From the NCBI GenBank assembly GCA_002452335.1, contig DKFJ01000012.1, positions 1-64,000 on the forward strand: 64,000 nt of DNA, given 5' to 3'. Positions 61,777 through 64,000 of the stretch are shown here, piece after piece. The DNA comes from Deferribacteraceae bacterium UBA6799. GTDB taxonomy: Bacteria; Chrysiogenota; Deferribacteres; Deferribacterales; Geovibrionaceae. Every line of letters begins with the position of its first letter. Position 1 is the stretch's first letter. The position numbers and the translations under genes are program-made. The notes beneath the pieces were generated by a model that made no database searches, was not told the DNA's origin, and saw only the letters and a list, made by a program, of their open reading frames with translations.

Positions 61777-62151
61777 ATGGACAGTTCTGAAACAGTAAAA
61801 AAGTTTATATCATGCTACAATGAGTTCGACCTTGACGGGATGCTGGAGCTTCTCACTGACGACATCGTTTTCGAAAACATTATAGGCGGAAATACTGACG
61901 TCAGAACAACCGGTATAGCAGAATTTGAAAACCTTGCCGGCACCTCTTTAAACCTGTTCGAAGAGAGGAAACAGACAGTAATCAAAATGACCCTCGACGG
62001 CAGCAGCGTGAATGTGGAAATAGATTTCTACGGAAAGATAGCAGAAGACCTGCCTAACGGGCTGAAAAAAGGCGATGAGCTGAAGCTGAAAGGCAGATCG
62101 GTCTACAAGATGAAAGACGGCAAAATCTGTTCTCTCACTGATATATCATAA
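61777..62151 (+). CDS. SnoaL/NTF2-like fold protein
   Basis: A 124-aa protein with the pattern of the SnoaL-like NTF2 fold: VKKFISCYNEFDLDGMLELL followed by TDDIVFENI, then a curved sheet ending GRSVYKMKDGKICSLTDIS. Such proteins bind small ligands or act as isomerases; no catalytic residue can be assigned. AGGAG lies close before the ATG. It shares a transcript with rsmE and ends at a bidirectional terminator. Confidence 0.8.
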   Translation: MDSSETVKKFISCYNEFDLDGMLELLTDDIVFENIIGGNTDVRTTGIAEFENLAGTSLNLFEERKQTVIKMTLDGSSVNVEIDFYGKIAEDLPNGLKKGDELKLKGRSVYKMKDGKICSLTDIS

Positions 62152-62181
62152 AAAAAGGCGGGTAGTTACCCGCCTTATCTT
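62151..62181. terminator. Bidirectional intrinsic terminator
   Basis: AAGGCGGGT (62155-62163), loop AGTT and ACCCGCCTT (62168-62176), with an A-run on the left and T-rich sequence on the right, between two convergent genes. Confidence 0.9.
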
Positions 62182-62646
62182 TTAGTCCAGAGGAACGCAG
62201 ATGTCTGTGATGAGCTGATCTTCCGGCGTATTGATAGGAAGATTTCTGTATATCTGAAGAGAAGGCATGCCGCTTTTTGGCTTTCTGCCGCTTTCGGGTA
62301 TAAGTTTCTCGTATATTTCGGGATAGACCTCAGCGAAAGCCTTATAGCTGCCTACATGTCTGTATACGGCATAGTCGCCGCCATCTATGGTGAGAGCCTT
62401 CACGGGACCAGCTTCAGCGAACCCCTCAACAGCGGTCACGCAGGCGTCATATCTCAGCTCCTGCGCATCGACCTTTCTGGGGTCGTCATAGCATATGCCG
62501 ATATACATGGTGTTCTGATTGATGCAGGGCATCACGGCAGGGCTCATCAGAAGAGTCATCCATGCTGACGTTACAGCATCATAGGGACCCACATGTCTCA
62601 CGGAAGCGGTTTTTACAGGCTCGAATTTTTCAATCTTTATGCTCAT
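62182..62646 (-). CDS. GyrI-like / AraC effector-binding domain protein
   Basis: A 154-aa protein consisting only of a GyrI-like effector-binding domain (as in SbmC and the C-terminus of Rob/BmrR). Typical parts are VRHVGPYDAVTSAWMTLL, IGICYDDPRKVDAQELRYDAC and YAVYRHVGSYKAF, with the conserved Glu in AQELRYD. There is no DNA-binding domain. Such proteins bind hydrophobic or cationic drugs, or act as small hydrolases. AGGAGG precedes the ATG. Confidence 0.9.
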   Translation of the reverse strand: MSIKIEKFEPVKTASVRHVGPYDAVTSAWMTLLMSPAVMPCINQNTMYIGICYDDPRKVDAQELRYDACVTAVEGFAEAGPVKALTIDGGDYAVYRHVGSYKAFAEVYPEIYEKLIPESGRKPKSGMPSLQIYRNLPINTPEDQLITDICVPLD

Positions 62647-62745
62647 TCAATCCTCCTTTTAATCAGGCATATTATAGAGAATCTATACAAAATATCCATA
62701 TTATTTAATATTGACCTGAGCTGAATAATATTGTTAACATGTTAA

Positions 62746-63456
62746 ATGTTTTACACTTATAATCGAAACAACGACATAGCCGATTACGGCGCTGATAAAA
62801 AGCTGAGGTTCGACGCAGTTCTGAAGATATTTCAGGAGGCGGCCATAGTTCACTCTGCCAGCGTTGGCTATCCCGCAGACAGCTACATGGGCTCAGGCAC
62901 AATCTGGATGCTTAACCGCATCATGATAGAGCCAATAGAGTTCCCCGACTTCTGCAAAAAACTCACGGTAACCACATGGTCCAGAGGGCTGGATAAATTT
63001 AAAGGTTTCAGAAACTACGAAATCAAGGCCGACGGCGAGGTCTGTATAAAAGGCTCCAGCATCTGGCTTTACATCGACATAAAGAAGAAACGCCCAGTCA
63101 GGGTCACACCGGATATGGTGACCAACTATGACAGTGAAACTGTCTGCAACATGGGCGGCCGCATAGACACATGGGACAGAAAAGAGGCGGAAGAATATAT
63201 ATCTGAAAAGGTGATAGACCTGCGCCCGGCAGACTTCGACATCAACGGACACATGAACAACGTGCGCTACGCCGAGATAGTCAGCACTGTTTCACGCCAC
63301 ATTGATTTCACAGGACACACCATAGGGCTGTTTTACAGCCACGAGATCAAGCCTGATACAAAAGAAGTTCTCACCCGCTACGCAGAGACAGACAACAGCA
63401 AAGTATTCTCAATCTACGACAAAGACAACTTAGCCTTTTTATGTGAGATATTTTAG
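62746..63456 (+). CDS. Acyl-ACP thioesterase
   Basis: Releases fatty acids from acyl carrier protein. The 236-aa protein is a double hot-dog of the acyl-ACP thioesterase family. The first half has IFQEAAIVHSASVGYPAD and TTWSRGLDKFKGFRNYEI. The second half has the catalytic region RPADFDINGHMNNVRYAEI (Asp, Asn, His), with SIYDKDNLAFLCEIF at the end. There is no clear ribosome-binding site; a weak TTGACC/TTAACA pair 17 bp apart ends 6 bp before the ATG. Confidence 0.9.
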   Translation: MFYTYNRNNDIADYGADKKLRFDAVLKIFQEAAIVHSASVGYPADSYMGSGTIWMLNRIMIEPIEFPDFCKKLTVTTWSRGLDKFKGFRNYEIKADGEVCIKGSSIWLYIDIKKKRPVRVTPDMVTNYDSETVCNMGGRIDTWDRKEAEEYISEKVIDLRPADFDINGHMNNVRYAEIVSTVSRHIDFTGHTIGLFYSHEIKPDTKEVLTRYAETDNSKVFSIYDKDNLAFLCEIF

Positions 63457-63480
63457 AAAGATTGTAACATCATTTCAACT

Positions 63481-63609
63481 AACCACAGGATGTGGTTCAC
63501 GAAAGAAGCAGATGGAAACTTGTTTCTGTCTGCGTACGGAGTGTAAGCGGAATTAAGGCTTTGCCTTAATGAAGCGGTATCGTAAATTTTCCAGAACAGA
63601 AAATTTACG
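63481..63609. other. Run of four hairpins, possible structured RNA or repeat
   Basis: Between the thioesterase stop and the terminator are four successive inverted repeats: AACCACA-GGA-TGTGGTT (63481-63497); GCAGA/TCTGC with an inner GAAAC/GTTTC (63508-63533); ATTAAGGC-TTT-GCCTTAAT (63552-63570); and CGTAAATTTT/AAAATTTACG (63581-63600 and on to 63609). None codes for protein. It may be the 3' untranslated part of the thioesterase message, a small RNA, or a dispersed element. Confidence 0.55.
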
Positions 63610-63622
63610 CAAGATAAAATTA

Positions 63623-63652
63623 TAAAGGCGGTCAGATGACCGCCTTAATTTT
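63623..63652. terminator. Bidirectional intrinsic terminator
   Basis: AAGGCGGTCA (63625-63634) and TGACCGCCTT (63637-63646) form a long stem with a minimal loop, followed by a T-rich stretch on the plus strand. Lies between the convergent thioesterase and DUF2155 genes. Confidence 0.88.
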
Positions 63653-63671
63653 TATCACATTGTCTGAAGGA

Positions 63672-64000
63672 TTATTTCAGAAGAGATTTTACGATGGATA
63701 TGCTGTAAAGCTCATCCTTGAAAGATCCGTGCTCGTCGGGGTGCTCTTTAAACAGCCATCCGTCAAAGAACACTTCGTTGAACTTATAAACCTTGATCTT
63801 CGCAACGGGGTTTTTCTCGTCAGCGGTTCTGGTGGTTATGGTTCCGTCAGTGTCTATAACGAAATCGGGCAGATAATACTCTATCTCGATAGTGAAGGGA
63901 GTGCCTGTCACTTCGGCTTTCTGACCGATGAGAATATCAGCCTGAACTGTGGTATTCTCTTTTTTGTTTTTCACTTCTACTATCAGACTTTTATATTTAT
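63672..64000 (-). CDS. DUF2155-like protein, 5' end outside the window
   Basis: The frame is open from its stop at 63672 to the right edge with no stop codon, so the gene begins beyond the window; the GTG at 63974 is not needed as a start. The visible ~109 residues resemble the DUF2155 family: VEVKNKKENTTVQADI, then FTIEIEYYLPDF and the typical VFFDGWLFKEHPDEH end. Proteins of this family are usually secreted or periplasmic and of unknown role. Ends at a bidirectional terminator. Confidence 0.65.
   Translation of the reverse strand, partial: KYKSLIVEVKNKKENTTVQADILIGQKAEVTGTPFTIEIEYYLPDFVIDTDGTITTRTADEKNPVAKIKVYKFNEVFFDGWLFKEHPDEHGSFKDELYSISIVKSLLK

Overview
The window is one contiguous piece of a bacterial chromosome, at intermediate GC as judged by eye. 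The gene families present are sdhCDAB in that order, selA-selB, an mtaB / CoA-disulfide reductase-rhodanese / purC operon, many cache/PAS/GGDEF/7TM-DISM/HDOD signalling proteins, histidine kinases with the H-box IAHQWRQPLN, a hemerythrin-tailed chemoreceptor and a LytS-LytTR-CstA module. Together they suggest a motile, anaerobically respiring Gram-negative bacterium. Deferribacterota (Geovibrio / Seleniivibrio / Denitrovibrio-like) is my best guess; this is inference from gene content, not a sequence match.

Left part (1-10624): a complete type I-F CRISPR-Cas locus. The minus-strand operon cas1, cas2-3, cas8f, cas5f, cas7f, cas6f lies between two arrays that point in opposite directions. Array 1 (1-911) runs off the left edge and is read on the minus strand. 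Array 2 (9275-10624, 23 repeats) is read on the plus strand. Both leaders share a core of about 63 bp with the same promoter-like layout. Array 2 contains three repeat variants arranged in consecutive blocks.

10625-14400: a stretch of decayed accessory DNA. A 28-bp exact copy of the inner part of tRNA-Arg(ACG) lies at 11383-11410; the intact tRNA is at 14314-14387. Between them are a truncated conjugative coupling ATPase, a small membrane protein, an orphan coding remnant and an AlbA_2-type regulator. This looks like the remains of an integrated element at the tRNA.

14437-24316: a signalling cluster made of an HDOD protein, a CheY-like regulator, a membrane rhodanese, a cache histidine kinase, a CHASE/PAS diguanylate cyclase coupled to a flavodoxin, and a 7TM-DISM diguanylate cyclase. 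24389-30674: minus-strand housekeeping operon M20 amidohydrolase, dprA, smg, topA, trmFO. 30780-39198: plus-strand tightly coupled operon selA, selB, uvrB, PBP1A, histidine kinase. 39231-46775: hemerythrin chemoreceptor, cupin, Gly-rich lipoprotein, and the mtaB / CoADR / purC operon. 46940-52035: FliL-like protein, glnD, a degenerate kinase and a methyltransferase. 52022-56209: terC and sdhCDAB, with a GntR-type palindrome upstream of sdhC. 56532-61001: LytS-LytTR kinase/regulator and a CstA-family transporter, resembling the BtsSR-BtsT pyruvate system. 61073-64000: rsmE, a SnoaL-like protein, a GyrI-like protein, an acyl-ACP thioesterase, a run of hairpins, and the 3' part of a DUF2155 gene cut by the window edge.

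Stretches without a gene: 10625-10844, 12616-12735 and 40875-41015 hold nothing I recognise beyond the sites listed. 11187-11497, 56210-56531, 59251-59582, 52775-53016 and 63457-63671 hold the listed regulatory sites, tRNA remnant and hairpins.
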